DNA of 64,000 bases, from positions 186,001 to 250,000 of the forward strand of contig JADJVG010000002.1 in assembly GCA_016716675.1 (NCBI GenBank). Reading direction: 5' to 3'. A model generated the notes under the pieces. The model was not told the DNA's origin. It saw nothing but the letters and a program-made list of their open reading frames with translations, and did no database searches. The position numbers were made by a program, and so were the translations under genes. This document shows, one piece after another, positions 43,819 to 53,730 of the stretch (its first letter is position 1; every line of letters begins with the position of its first letter). Source of the DNA: Hyphomicrobium sp. GTDB taxonomy: Bacteria > Pseudomonadota > Alphaproteobacteria > Rhizobiales > Hyphomicrobiaceae.

Positions 43819-45849
43819 ATGAGCAAAGCAATGACTGAGGGCGCGGGCGCCGTGGCGACCGTACAGACCGGCGCGAGCCTCAAGGATATGGCAAACGCCA
43901 TCCGCGCGCTGTCTATGGATGCGGTCCAGGCTGCCAATTCGGGCCATCCGGGAATGCCCATGGGGATGGCCGACGTTGCGACCGTGCTGTTTACGCAAGC
44001 CCTGAACTTTGATGCCAGCGCGCCGAACTGGCCGAACCGCGATCGCTTCGTGCTGTCGGCTGGTCACGGGTCAATGCTGCTCTATTCGTTGCTCTATCTG
44101 ACCGGCTATCCGGGCATGACGATCGACGAAATCAAGAATTTCCGTCAGCTCGGTTCGAAGACTGCGGGCCACCCGGAATATGGCCACGCTGCCGGCATCG
44201 AAACGACAACCGGCCCGCTCGGACAGGGCATCGCCAATGCGGTTGGTATGGCGCTGTCGGAGCAACTGTTGGCGGCACGCCTCGGCAAAGGCCTTGTTGA
44301 TCACCACACCTATGTGATCGCGGGCGACGGCTGCCTCATGGAAGGCATCAGCCACGAAGCCATTTCGATGGCCGGACATCTGAAGCTCGGCAAGCTGATC
44401 GTGTTCTGGGACGACAATTCGATTTCCATCGACGGCGCAACGAGCCTGTCGGTATCGGACGATCAGATCAAGCGCTTCCAGGCGTCGGGCTGGAACACCA
44501 TTTCAGTCGACGGCCACAACACGGCTGAGATTTCAGCGGCGATCAAGAAAGCCAAGGCCGATACGTCGAAGCCGTGGCTGATCGCGTGCAAAACCATCAT
44601 CGGATGCGGTGCGCCGAATAAGCAGGGCACCAAGGATACGCACGGCTCTCCGCTCGGCCCCGACGAAATCAAGGCGACGCGTGAGAATATCGGCTGGCCC
44701 TATCCGGCCTTTGAGGTGCCGACCGAAATCTTGCAGGCGTGGCGCGCTGCCGGCAGCCGTGGCGCCAAGGCGCGGGCGGCATGGGATGCGGTCTTTGCCA
44801 AGGCCGATGCCACCGCCAAGACGCTGCTCAATGGCCGGGACGCGGGTGCTGCTGCTGCCGCTGCGATTGCCGAAGCCAAGGCCGCGTTTGTAGCCGATAC
44901 CGCCAAGCGCGCGACGCGCGTCTGGTCGCAAATGACGCTCGAAAAACTTATTCCAGCGATGCCCGAATTGCTCGGTGGATCAGCCGACCTCACACCATCG
45001 AACGGCACGCGCACCAAGCATCACACCTCGGTCGCGCCCGGTCAGTTTGGCGCCAACTACATGCACTATGGCGTGCGCGAACACGCGATGGCCGCCGCCA
45101 TGAACGGCATCGCGCTACATGGTTCGTTTATTCCGTATGGCGCGACGTTCCTGGTGTTCACCGATTATTGCCGTCCGTCGATCCGCCTGTCGGCGCTGAT
45201 GGGCAAGCGGGTGATCTATGTGATGACGCACGACTCCATCGGCGTCGGTGAAGATGGTCCGACGCATCAGCCGGTCGAGCACGTGGCCGCCCTGCGCGCC
45301 ATGCCGAATGTGCAGGTGTTCCGCCCCGCCGACGCACTGGAAACCGCCGAGTGCTGGCAGATCGCGCTCGCAACTGAGACGGCGCCGTCGGTGCTAGCTC
45401 TCACGCGTGATGCCGTGCCGACCGTGCTGCGCGCCCGCAAGGGCGATGAAAATCTCTCCGCCAAGGGTGCATATGTCGTCAGCGGCGGAGATAAGCGCGA
45501 CGTCACGTTGATCGCCACGGGATCGGAAGTTGCAATCGCCGTGGACGCCGCCGCCGAACTCGCTAAGGACGGCATTCAAGCCGCCGTCGTCTCGATGCCG
45601 TCGTTCGAATTGTTCCGCAAGCAGCCGGAAGCCTATCGCATGGACGTGCTCGGCCAGGCGCCGCGCGTGGCCATCGAAGCAGCCGTCGCGCAGGGCTGGC
45701 ACGAATGGTTGCGCCACAAGGATGCGTTCATCGGCATGTCGTCTTTCGGTGCGTCGGCACCGGCTAAGAAGCTCTATGAGCACTTCGGCATCACGGCTGC
45801 AAAAGCCGCAGCGGCAGCGCGCGACGTGATCAAATCCGCAAAAGTCTGA
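43819..45849 (+). CDS. tkt: Transketolase
   Basis: Transketolase moves two-carbon units between sugar phosphates with thiamine diphosphate. The 676 residues carry DAVQAANSGHPGMPMGMADV, VIAGDGCLMEGISHEA (GDG...N-type ThDP motif), DDNSISIDGATS, GVREHAMAAAMNGIALHG (catalytic Glu) and THDSIGVGEDGPTHQPVEH. The next gene is pgk. The usual gap gene is missing between them. Confidence 0.96.
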   Translation: MSKAMTEGAGAVATVQTGASLKDMANAIRALSMDAVQAANSGHPGMPMGMADVATVLFTQALNFDASAPNWPNRDRFVLSAGHGSMLLYSLLYLTGYPGMTIDEIKNFRQLGSKTAGHPEYGHAAGIETTTGPLGQGIANAVGMALSEQLLAARLGKGLVDHHTYVIAGDGCLMEGISHEAISMAGHLKLGKLIVFWDDNSISIDGATSLSVSDDQIKRFQASGWNTISVDGHNTAEISAAIKKAKADTSKPWLIACKTIIGCGAPNKQGTKDTHGSPLGPDEIKATRENIGWPYPAFEVPTEILQAWRAAGSRGAKARAAWDAVFAKADATAKTLLNGRDAGAAAAAAIAEAKAAFVADTAKRATRVWSQMTLEKLIPAMPELLGGSADLTPSNGTRTKHHTSVAPGQFGANYMHYGVREHAMAAAMNGIALHGSFIPYGATFLVFTDYCRPSIRLSALMGKRVIYVMTHDSIGVGEDGPTHQPVEHVAALRAMPNVQVFRPADALETAECWQIALATETAPSVLALTRDAVPTVLRARKGDENLSAKGAYVVSGGDKRDVTLIATGSEVAIAVDAAAELAKDGIQAAVVSMPSFELFRKQPEAYRMDVLGQAPRVAIEAAVAQGWHEWLRHKDAFIGMSSFGASAPAKKLYEHFGITAAKAAAAARDVIKSAKV

Positions 45850-45921
45850 TAGGCAACTTGGTCACGCGATGAAACGCGGCGACAATCCAAGCCGTAGTGT
45901 GCAAGACGCAATGGAAGTGAC

Positions 45922-47121
45922 ATGAACCTCGACCGACTGAAAACCACCGCAGGCATTGATGTTGCCGGCAAGCGCGTGCTGGTGCGCGCCGATTTGAACG
46001 TCCCGGTGCGTGATAGCAAAGTCTCTGACGCGACGCGTTTGGAGCGCCTCGTTCCGGGTCTCAAGGATCTGGCGAGCCGGGGTGCCAAGGTCATCGTGAT
46101 CTCGCATTTCGGCCGTCCGAAGGGTGGCCCGTCGCCTGAGTTTTCGCTGAAGCCGGTCGCCGATCAGTTCAGCCAGCTGCTTGCCATGCCGGTCGCGTTC
46201 GCAAGCGATTGCATCGGCGAAGCGGCAAGCGCCGTCGTTAGCGCCATGCGCAACGGCGACATCGCCGTGCTCGAAAATCTGCGGTTTCATAAGGGCGAGG
46301 AAAAGAATGATCCGGCGTTTGCCGCCGAACTCGCCAAGCTCGGCGATATTTTCGTTGGCGACGCATTCTCCTGCGCGCACCGGGCGCATGCATCGACCGA
46401 AGGCCTGACGCATCATTTGCCGTCATATGCCGGGCCGCTGTTGATGGAAGAAATCAACGCACTGCGGACCGCGCTCGAAATTCCAAAGCGGCCGACGGCG
46501 GCGGTTGTTGGCGGCGCCAAGGTATCGACCAAAATTCCGGTGCTGACCAACCTCGTTGCCAAGGTCGATAAGCTGATCATCGGCGGCGGCATGGCCAATA
46601 CGTTCCTGCAGGCGATGGGCACGCATGTCGGCAAATCGCTGTCGGAACCTGAGTTCCACGCGACCGTGCATGACATCATGGCGGCGGCGAAAGCCAAGGG
46701 CTGCGAGATCGTGCTGCCCGTCGATGCCGTCATCGCGCGTGAATTTAAAGAGGGCGCTGCCAATTCCGTCGTGGCGCTTCACGCGTTTCCCGCCGACCCC
46801 ATGACCCTCGATGTTGGCCCGGCGTCGGTCGCGCACGTCGCCAAGGTTCTCGAAAGCTGCCACACGCTGTTGTGGAACGGCCCGATGGGCGCGTTTGAAA
46901 TAGCCCCCTTCGGCACCGGTACATTCGCCCTCGCCAAACAAGCCGCTGAACTGACGAAGGCGGGCAAACTCGTTTCCGTCGCCGGTGGTGGCGATACGGT
47001 TGCAGCATTGAACGCGGCTGGCGTCAGTGATGACTTCACCTATATTTCCACAGCGGGCGGCGCATTCCTTGAATGGCTTGAAGGCCAGGAATTGCCCGGC
47101 ATCGCGGCTTTGACGCGGTAA
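45922..47121 (+). CDS. pgk: Phosphoglycerate kinase
   Basis: Pgk transfers phosphate between 1,3-bisphosphoglycerate and ADP. The 399 residues contain VLVRADLNVPVRDSK, VISHFGRPKGGP, AVLENLRFHKGEEKN, VVGGAKVSTKIPVL, GGGMANTFLQA, LWNGPMGAFE and VAGGGDTVAAL. It starts 72 bases after tkt on the same strand. Confidence 0.96.
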   Translation: MNLDRLKTTAGIDVAGKRVLVRADLNVPVRDSKVSDATRLERLVPGLKDLASRGAKVIVISHFGRPKGGPSPEFSLKPVADQFSQLLAMPVAFASDCIGEAASAVVSAMRNGDIAVLENLRFHKGEEKNDPAFAAELAKLGDIFVGDAFSCAHRAHASTEGLTHHLPSYAGPLLMEEINALRTALEIPKRPTAAVVGGAKVSTKIPVLTNLVAKVDKLIIGGGMANTFLQAMGTHVGKSLSEPEFHATVHDIMAAAKAKGCEIVLPVDAVIAREFKEGAANSVVALHAFPADPMTLDVGPASVAHVAKVLESCHTLLWNGPMGAFEIAPFGTGTFALAKQAAELTKAGKLVSVAGGGDTVAALNAAGVSDDFTYISTAGGAFLEWLEGQELPGIAALTR

Positions 47122-47169
47122 GCACTGGCACACATTGTCAGGCCGCACGTAATCGGAGACTGAGCCTCA

Positions 47170-47994
47170 ATGTTTGCGGATCTCCATATCTATTTTGGCC
47201 TTGCCGATTTTCACATCTACCTCGGGGTGGCGCTGGCGGGGCTCGTTAGCTTTCTATCGCCGTGCGTGCTGCCGCTGGTGCCGCCGTATCTCGGCTATAT
47301 CGGCGGAACCACGTTCGATCAGCTGACCGGCGAAGACGAGATTGATCGCGAGGTTTGGCATCGCGTGGTGATTGCGGCGTGCGTGTTCGTGCTCGGCTTC
47401 ACCACAGTCTTCGTCGGGCTTGGAGCAACGGCGAGCTCGCTGGGCCAGTTGATGCAATCGTATCGCGCCGAACTCGGCACGCTGGCGGGCGCGGTCATTA
47501 TTCTGTTCGGCCTGCACTTCCTCGGCGTGCTGCGCATTCCATTGCTCTATAAGCACGCGCGGTTCGAGGCCGGCGGCACGGATGCCAGCCTGCTCGGCGC
47601 ATACGTGATGGGGTTGGCGTTCGCATTTGGATGGACGCCGTGCATCGGTCCCATTCTCGCAACTGTGCTGACGCTCGCCGCGCAGGAGAACAGTCTCGGC
47701 GCCGGCATCTCGATGTTGTTCGTCTATTCGCTCGGCCTCGGTATTCCGTTCATTTTGGCGGCGGTCGCGATCCGGCCGTTCCTCGGCTTCATGGGCCGGT
47801 TCAAGAAGTATTTCGGCGTCATGGAGAAGGTCATGGGGCTGCTGTTGGTGCTGACGGGGTTGCTGTTCCTGTTCGGCGCCCAGAACTGGCTCGGCCAATG
47901 GATGCTCGAGACGTTTCCGGGCTTGTCTGGCATCGAAGCATGGCTGACGCCTGAAAACCTGAAGTCCGACATTCTGAAAAAATCCGGCGGCTGA
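47170..47994 (+). CDS. ccdA: CcdA-like cytochrome c biogenesis/thiol-transport membrane protein
   Basis: CcdA passes electrons from cytoplasmic thioredoxin to periplasmic apocytochrome-reducing proteins. The 274 residues form six membrane helices. The two redox Cys are in VSFLSPCVLPLVPPYLGYIG and FGWTPCIGPILATVLTLAA. GMLLVLTG-like VMGLLLVLTGLLFLFGA ends the core. It starts 48 bases after pgk, with thiD next. Confidence 0.92.
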   Translation: MFADLHIYFGLADFHIYLGVALAGLVSFLSPCVLPLVPPYLGYIGGTTFDQLTGEDEIDREVWHRVVIAACVFVLGFTTVFVGLGATASSLGQLMQSYRAELGTLAGAVIILFGLHFLGVLRIPLLYKHARFEAGGTDASLLGAYVMGLAFAFGWTPCIGPILATVLTLAAQENSLGAGISMLFVYSLGLGIPFILAAVAIRPFLGFMGRFKKYFGVMEKVMGLLLVLTGLLFLFGAQNWLGQWMLETFPGLSGIEAWLTPENLKSDILKKSGG

Positions 47995-48023
47995 GGCGCG
48001 CCGTTCACTTGGCCGAGGATGCC

Positions 48024-48851
48024 ATGACTGCCACGACTCCACCCATTGCACTGACGATTGCCGGTTCAGACCCCTCGGGCGGCGCCGGTATTCAGGCCGA
48101 CCTGAAAACCTTCACCGTGCTGGGGGTCTATGGGGCGAGCGTAATCACGGCGCTAACAGCGCAGAATACCTTCGGCGTCACCGGCGTTCTGAAGGTGCCG
48201 GCAGATTTTGTCATCGCGCAGTTTGTGGCGGTGACCTCCGATCTACCTGTTGCCGCGGTGAAGACCGGCATGCTGGCCGACGTCGAGATGGTCGACTGCG
48301 TCAGCCGATTGCTTCGGCAGTGGGGGCCGCCGCATCTCGTCGTAGACCCGGTTATGGTGGCGACTAGTGGCGACCGGCTGATCGACCGTGATGCCGTGCA
48401 GGCGGTGCGCGATACACTCATTCCGCTGGCCGACCTGATCACGCCCAATCTGCCGGAGGCGGCGGCGCTGCTGGAGCGCGAAATTGCAGAATCGGAAGAG
48501 CAGATGCGGGCGCAGGCGGAGGCCTTGCTTCAATTCGGTTGCCGCGCAGTGCTTTTGAAGGGTGGGCACGGTTCCGGTGCGGAGGCCGTCGATATTTTGG
48601 CGACGGCCGGCGGTATCACGCGCCTCAGTCAGCGGCGCATCGAAACGTCCAATACCCACGGCACCGGCTGCACGCTCGCGGCGGCCATCACCGCCGGGTT
48701 GGCAGACGGGAAGCCGCTTGAAGAAGCAGTTGCCCGCGCCAAGGACTTCGTGTGGATGGCGCTAATGGCTGGTGCAGCGCAGCAAGTTGGTTCTGGAAAT
48801 GGTCCGGTCAATCATATGTTTTCCGTTCATAAGTCGGCCGGTATTGCGTAA
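48024..48851 (+). CDS. thiD: Bifunctional hydroxymethylpyrimidine kinase/phosphomethylpyrimidine kinase
   Basis: ThiD phosphorylates HMP and HMP phosphate in thiamine synthesis. Ribokinase-fold motifs are ALTIAGSDPSGGAGIQADLK, VYGASVITALTAQNT, LVVDPVMVATSGDRL, TPNLPEAAALL and NTHGTGCTLAAAITAGLA (anion hole and catalytic Cys). ATG 48024 follows GAGG; a TTG at 48009 is the alternative. Confidence 0.93.
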   Translation: MTATTPPIALTIAGSDPSGGAGIQADLKTFTVLGVYGASVITALTAQNTFGVTGVLKVPADFVIAQFVAVTSDLPVAAVKTGMLADVEMVDCVSRLLRQWGPPHLVVDPVMVATSGDRLIDRDAVQAVRDTLIPLADLITPNLPEAAALLEREIAESEEQMRAQAEALLQFGCRAVLLKGGHGSGAEAVDILATAGGITRLSQRRIETSNTHGTGCTLAAAITAGLADGKPLEEAVARAKDFVWMALMAGAAQQVGSGNGPVNHMFSVHKSAGIA

Positions 48852-49257
48852 CCGCGCATCTTTCGCGCCTGCAGCACAATGCACTGTTGCGGACTGGCAT
48901 CTGCACTTAGTGATTGCCTGCGAAACACTTTCGTTCTGCTTGCACAGTTGAGGCGTCTTTGGCAGTTTCTCGCTCGATCGCGGAGCGCGTCTTTGAGATG
49001 CCTGCTCGCGAATGATCTCCGGGGGGAGCGCCAAGTTCGTTTCGAGGGACTTGAAACGGAGCTTGGCAAAAAACCGGTCCGCGCATCGCGGGCCGGTTTT
49101 TTTGTTGCGCATACGGCACACGCGGCGCGCATTTCATGCAGATGACGCTTTTTTGCGCACGTCGGAGTTGAGAAGGGGCGCAACATCCGACTTAATGGTT
49201 TACGGGAAAATGCCTATAGCGCCGAACTGCGTTTCGGCGGACTGCCAGGGGGACGTT
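48852..49257. other. Intergenic stretch between thiD and the FadL-like gene
   Basis: No gene is supported. It holds a strong terminator at 49068-49103 and the promoter region of the next gene. Confidence 0.6.
49068..49103 (+). terminator. Terminator downstream of thiD
   Basis: AAAAAACCGGTCCGCG pairs with CGCGGGCCGGTTTTTTT over a 3-4 base loop. It lies 217 bases after thiD, so it may end a longer trailer or an unseen small RNA. Confidence 0.85.
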
Positions 49258-50544
49258 ATGGTGGACTTGATTGCGCGCACAAGCAGCGCTTTGAAGGCGG
49301 GGATTGCTGTTACGGCGCTGGCGCTGACCGCAAGCTCTGCATCAGCGGGTGGGTTTGCGCCCCATGAGCAGTCGTCCGTGTTTCTGGGCAGCGCTTTCGC
49401 TGGCTCGGCTGCTGGCGGTGCATTGAGCTCAATGTTCTGGAACCCGGCCGCACTTGGCCAGTTCGACGGCATCAATTCCGATTCGACGTACTCTCTGGTC
49501 ATGCCGGATACAGAGATCACCGCAACGGGTGGACCGCTTTTTGGATCTGGCACCAGCCGGTCGAGCGGCGACATCGGCGATACGGCCATTCTGCCAGCCA
49601 GTTATTTCAGCTATCAGCTCAATGACCAAATCGTCTTGGGTATGGGCGTCAACGCGCCGTTCGGTCTGACGACAGACGGCGATTTCGGCTGGGACGGCTC
49701 GATGTTGGCTCGTGAGTCGAAGATCACGACCTACAATTTCACGCCAACTATCGCTTATCGGGTAGCGCCGGGCGTTATCGTCGGTGCTGGTGTTCAAATC
49801 GAATACATTGACGCGCAGCTTCGCCAAGCGGCTGGCGCCGCGCTTGGGCCGACCGCAGCAGTCAAGGGCGATGATGTCGGTTTCGGCTTTACCGCCGGCA
49901 TCTTGCTGTCGCCGGGCAATGGCACGTCGATCGGTCTCGGCTTCCGCTCGATGATCGAGCACGATCTGGAAGGCACTTTCCATATCTCCGGCGTACCACC
50001 GCAGAACCAGATTTCGGCCAACATTGAACTGCCGGAGATCGTGACCCTGAGTCTTCGCCAGGAAATCACTCCGGCGTGGACGTTGCTCGGAACGGTCGAG
50101 TGGACCAATTGGAGCCGCTTGCCGCAACTGCAGATCGTTTGTGACGCAGCCGGTCCGCCGGCCTGCGGTGGCGCGGGAGTGCCGTTGACGACCCTTCCGC
50201 TCGGTTGGGATGATGGCTGGTTCTTCTCGGCAGGTCTTGAACACGCCTACAGCGAACAGCTGACCCTGCGTGGCGGCGTCGCTTATGAAATCTCGCCGAT
50301 CGATTCTGACGAAGGCCGCACGATCCGCGTGCCGGATGCGGATCGCATTTGGCTGTCGGCAGGTGCGTCTTACAAGTACAGCGAAACGACCACCGTCGAT
50401 CTGTCATACGCGCATGTGTTCATCGATGATGCACGGACCGTTCAAGGCGGCGGCGCGTTGGTGGGTGATGTCGAGAGCAGCGCGGATATTATTTCTGTCG
50501 GCGTCCGCTCGAAGCTCGATTGGATGTTCGCCGGTAGCAACTGA
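49258..50544 (+). CDS. FadL/OmpP1-family outer-membrane protein
   Basis: The start is ATG 49258 with AGGGGGA upstream; the frame is open further back but the signal peptide begins here (AGIAVTALALTASSASAG). The 428-residue barrel opens with GFAPHEQSSVFLGSAFAGSA and SSMFWNPAALGQ, the FadL hatch and N-P-A motif. Beta-strands such as YSFTPTIA-like YNFTPTIAYRVAPGVIVGAG and LSAGASYKYSETTTVDLSYA follow. Family members import long-chain fatty acids or hydrophobic compounds. It is monocistronic with its own terminator. Confidence 0.88.
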   Translation: MVDLIARTSSALKAGIAVTALALTASSASAGGFAPHEQSSVFLGSAFAGSAAGGALSSMFWNPAALGQFDGINSDSTYSLVMPDTEITATGGPLFGSGTSRSSGDIGDTAILPASYFSYQLNDQIVLGMGVNAPFGLTTDGDFGWDGSMLARESKITTYNFTPTIAYRVAPGVIVGAGVQIEYIDAQLRQAAGAALGPTAAVKGDDVGFGFTAGILLSPGNGTSIGLGFRSMIEHDLEGTFHISGVPPQNQISANIELPEIVTLSLRQEITPAWTLLGTVEWTNWSRLPQLQIVCDAAGPPACGGAGVPLTTLPLGWDDGWFFSAGLEHAYSEQLTLRGGVAYEISPIDSDEGRTIRVPDADRIWLSAGASYKYSETTTVDLSYAHVFIDDARTVQGGGALVGDVESSADIISVGVRSKLDWMFAGSN

Positions 50545-50570
50545 CGCCCGGCCATCTCGCCTGATTAAAG

Positions 50571-50598
50571 AAAGCCGGCCCTTGAGGTCGGCTTTTTT
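50571..50598 (+). terminator. Terminator after the FadL-like gene
   Basis: AAAGCCGGCC pairs with GGTCGGCTTT (one G-T pair), and a T-run follows. Confidence 0.8.
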
Positions 50599-50725
50599 CG
50601 ATTATGAGCGTTCCAGGACGATCAGGCGATGCGATCGCATGGCACGATTGAGCGATGCTATTGAAAGTTTTGCGATCGACAGCGTTGTTCTGCAATCCGT
50701 CACACCGCAGCGCATGTGAGCGCAG

Positions 50726-51292
50726 CTAACCCGCTTGAGCCTGCGGCGCGTCTACCTGCAGCTCGTGGATGACGGTTTCAAGAATCGCTTCGAGGCGATT
50801 CGACGCGTCTTCGATGGCGGTTGCGGTTTTCAGAGCGCGATCAGATGCGATGGCTTGCCCTTGGCTCAGAACGTAGAGACGACCGGCATTGCGCGCGATC
50901 GTTTCGCAGCCCTTCGGATCGAAGGGGTTCGCCTGCAAGGACCAAGCGATATCGTGAATATCCTCAGCCGCTTTGAGAATGGCGTGGGATGCAGGTACCT
51001 CCGCGCCTTCTTCGGCACGGGGACGCGACAGCAGTTCGCTGCGGATGGCGGCGAGGTGCTGCTTCAACGTCTCGATTTCGGCTTTCAGTTGACCAAGCAG
51101 GGCTGGCGGCTGGCGCAGCGATGTTTGCAGGCGTCCAATCGCATCTTCCAGCAGCGCGCTGTCGAGGCGGCGCGCGCGGCGGCCATGCTCGGCCAGGAAC
51201 CAGCGCCCACGCGCCGACTCTAGCAGGGTCGATTCGATTGCCCGGTATTCGGTTTCGCTATCGTCGCTGGTGGCTGGTGATAGCCGCTGCAT
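50726..51292 (-). CDS. Hypothetical helical cytoplasmic protein
   Basis: A 188-residue, almost entirely alpha-helical protein (IESTLLESARGRWFLAEHGR, LLGQLKAEIETLKQHLAAIR, ILKAAEDIHDIAWSLQAN, ATAIEDASNRLEAILETVIH). The coiled-coil pattern and acidic Q/A-rich tail recall CheZ-like or chemotaxis-associated proteins, but no CheZ active-site motif is visible. It is monocistronic, divergent from the MFS gene. Confidence 0.6.
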   Translation of the reverse strand: MQRLSPATSDDSETEYRAIESTLLESARGRWFLAEHGRRARRLDSALLEDAIGRLQTSLRQPPALLGQLKAEIETLKQHLAAIRSELLSRPRAEEGAEVPASHAILKAAEDIHDIAWSLQANPFDPKGCETIARNAGRLYVLSQGQAIASDRALKTATAIEDASNRLEAILETVIHELQVDAPQAQAG

Positions 51293-51466
51293 TGCCGTCC
51301 CAATTCTTCAACAGATAACGTAGGCATACGTGATTCGATGGCGCCGAAGCTAAGGCTTGTTGCGCTTCGGCAATAACGAAACTTGCCAACTGAGTCTTTC
51401 CGGTATCGCGGTGGCGCGTCCGGCGGCTATGCATTGGGCGCGGCGATAGAGCGGGAGTGGACGGTT

Positions 51467-52705
51467 ATGGAGGCGGCACGGCGTGCGCGTGCGTTTGGGG
51501 TGCGGATCGCGCTGTTCTATGCGGCGCTGTTCGTCGTCTATGGCATGCACGTGCCGTATATGCCCGTCTGGTTGGAAGGGCGCGGACTGACCGCCTCCGA
51601 GATCAGCGCCGTCATGGCCGCACCGTTCTTCCTGCGCCTGTTCTTCACGCCCGGCGTCGCGATGGCCGCCGACCGCACGGGGCGCCACCGCATTATGCTG
51701 GTCGCGCTGGCCTGGCTGAGCCTCGCGGTTGTGCTGGCATTGAGCCAAGCCACGAGCTTTTGGCCGATCATGCTGCTGACTGTGCCGTTGATCGTCATGT
51801 TCTCGACCATCATGCCGCTGACCGAAACGGTTGCCGTGTCAGGTGTCCGCCATGCCGGGTTGGACTATGGCCGCATGAGGTTATGGGGATCATTGACCTT
51901 CATCGGGGCGAGCTTTGCGGGCGGGTTTGCCGTTGCGCGCTGGGGAAGCGGGGTCGGCATCTGGTTGATCGCTATCGGCTGCGCGCTGACTGTCGCTGCC
52001 GCACACGTTTTGCCGGCTGAAGTTTTGAAATCGGATGATGCCGAGCCGGCGCGCGCACCATGGTGGAAAGCCGAAGAGCCGATGATGCTGCTGCGGCAGC
52101 CGGCATTCGTGGCGTTTCTGGTGGCTGCCGGCTGCATCCAGGCGGCGCACGCAACCTTCCTGACGTTCGGCACGCTGATCTGGCAGAAGCAGGGTCTCAG
52201 CGGCGGTTGGATCGGCAGCCTTTGGGCCATCGGGGTGATTGCCGAAGTCTTGTTGTTTGCGGTTTCAGGCTGGCTGGTGCGCACGTTCGGCGCGGTCGCG
52301 TTGTTGATCGCGGGTGCCGGATCTTCAATCCTGCGATGGATCGCGATGGCCTTCGATCCGGCCATCGAACTGCTTATTCCGTTGCAGGTTCTGCACGGCA
52401 TCACCTATGGCGCCTCGCACATCGGCGCGATCCATTTCATCGGCAAAGCTGTGCCGGTGCGGGCGGCGGGAAGTGCGCAGGCGCTCTATGCGACGATTGC
52501 GGCGGGCCTTGCTATGGGCATCGCGACGCTGATTGCAGGTTCGCTCTATGCGAGCCACGGCGGTCAATCGTATTTCGCTATGGCGGTGATTGCGGTGCTG
52601 GCACTGTTTGCGTCGCTGCAACTCAATCGCGTGTGGGCGGGGCAAGAGCTGATCGGCAAGGCGCGCGAAACCGCTAGCGACGTTTCCGAACAAGTGAGGG
52701 GCTAA
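51467..52705 (+). CDS. MFS transporter (PPP/HcaT-like, LacY-type half)
   Basis: From ATG 51467 (GGGAGTGG upstream) the 412 residues form 12 membrane helices. The loop 2-3 motif is GVAMAADRTGRHRIML, and YGRMRLWGSLTFIGASFAGG is the LacY/HcaT-like helix 5 signature. FLTFGTLIWQKQGLSGGWIG starts the second half. The substrate is probably an aromatic or nucleoside-like acid but cannot be fixed. It ends with a 4-bp convergent overlap with the epimerase gene. Confidence 0.85.
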   Translation: MEAARRARAFGVRIALFYAALFVVYGMHVPYMPVWLEGRGLTASEISAVMAAPFFLRLFFTPGVAMAADRTGRHRIMLVALAWLSLAVVLALSQATSFWPIMLLTVPLIVMFSTIMPLTETVAVSGVRHAGLDYGRMRLWGSLTFIGASFAGGFAVARWGSGVGIWLIAIGCALTVAAAHVLPAEVLKSDDAEPARAPWWKAEEPMMLLRQPAFVAFLVAAGCIQAAHATFLTFGTLIWQKQGLSGGWIGSLWAIGVIAEVLLFAVSGWLVRTFGAVALLIAGAGSSILRWIAMAFDPAIELLIPLQVLHGITYGASHIGAIHFIGKAVPVRAAGSAQALYATIAAGLAMGIATLIAGSLYASHGGQSYFAMAVIAVLALFASLQLNRVWAGQELIGKARETASDVSEQVRG

Positions 52706-53688
52706 CCCCAGAGCGTGGCCGTCGCCGGTGCGATGCGGCCAGCGGTTATCACCACGCCTTCAGCGCGATCGCGCGCCAGCAGCAGCGGCCCATCAAGATC
52801 GGTCCACTCCGCGTCTTGCGCGAGGATGAGCGCGGGCGCGATGGCGAGCGACGTCGCGACCATTGAGCCAACCATGATTTTCAAGCCAGCGTCGCGTGCC
52901 GCGCCATGCAACGCGAGTGCGCCCGTCAATCCGCCAGCCTTGTCGAGCTTGATGTTGATCGCATCATACAAGCCTACGAGGCGCGGCAGATCGCGAACGG
53001 TATGAACGCTTTCATCGGCGCACACCGGCAAAGGCCGCGCAAAGCCGCGCAGTGCCTCGTCGGCATTCTCAGGCAAAGGCTGTTCGATCACTTCGAAGCC
53101 GAGGGCGGCGGCTTCCGCCAGCAACTCTGCGAGCATGGCGACGGACCACGCTTCGTTGGCGTCCGCGATCAATCGCGCGTCGGGGCGTGCCGCGCGAACG
53201 GCCCGCATACGCGCGCCATCACCGATGCCGCCGAGCTTGAGTTTCAAAAGCGGCAGGTCCGGCACGGCTCGCGCCTTAGCAGCCATGGCGTCCGGCGTAT
53301 CGAGGCTGAGTGTGAAGGCGGTGACGACGGGTGCGAGGTGTGCGCATCCGGCAAGCTTGTGGACCGCGGTTCCGGAGCTTTTGGCTTCGTAATCCCAGAG
53401 CGCGCAATCAACCGCATTGAGGGCAGCGCCGGGTGGCAGGCGCGCGGCGAGATCGTCGCGGCCGGTGATGGGACCGAGCGCTGCAATGGAACGCAGGGAG
53501 GCTTCAACGGTTTCGCCGTAACGGGCGTAGGGCACCGCTTCACCGCGACCGGTGTGGCGCCCGTCGGTCACCGTTGCAATGATGACGTCGGCAGCGGTCT
53601 TTGATCCGCGTGATATGTTGAAGGCTTCGCGCAGCGGCCAATTTTCGTGGCGTGCTTCGATGACCAATTGGGGCTTAAGGTTCGCCAC
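52702..53688 (-). CDS. Dipeptide epimerase (L-Ala-D/L-Glu epimerase type)
   Basis: The 328-residue enolase-superfamily enzyme recycles murein peptides. Visible are the K-x-K catalytic pair (LLKLKLGG), metal ligands LIADANEAWSV, VIEQPLP and CADES, and the second catalytic Lys in INIKLDKAGG. GSMVATSLAIAPALIL closes the barrel. It lies 42 bases after the GPR-like gene on the same strand, a plausible cell-wall pairing. Confidence 0.9.
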   Translation of the reverse strand: MANLKPQLVIEARHENWPLREAFNISRGSKTAADVIIATVTDGRHTGRGEAVPYARYGETVEASLRSIAALGPITGRDDLAARLPPGAALNAVDCALWDYEAKSSGTAVHKLAGCAHLAPVVTAFTLSLDTPDAMAAKARAVPDLPLLKLKLGGIGDGARMRAVRAARPDARLIADANEAWSVAMLAELLAEAAALGFEVIEQPLPENADEALRGFARPLPVCADESVHTVRDLPRLVGLYDAINIKLDKAGGLTGALALHGAARDAGLKIMVGSMVATSLAIAPALILAQDAEWTDLDGPLLLARDRAEGVVITAGRIAPATATLWG

Positions 53689-53730
53689 CGTTGCGATCGC
53701 TTCTAGCCTTGGTTGGAAATGCGCGACCGA

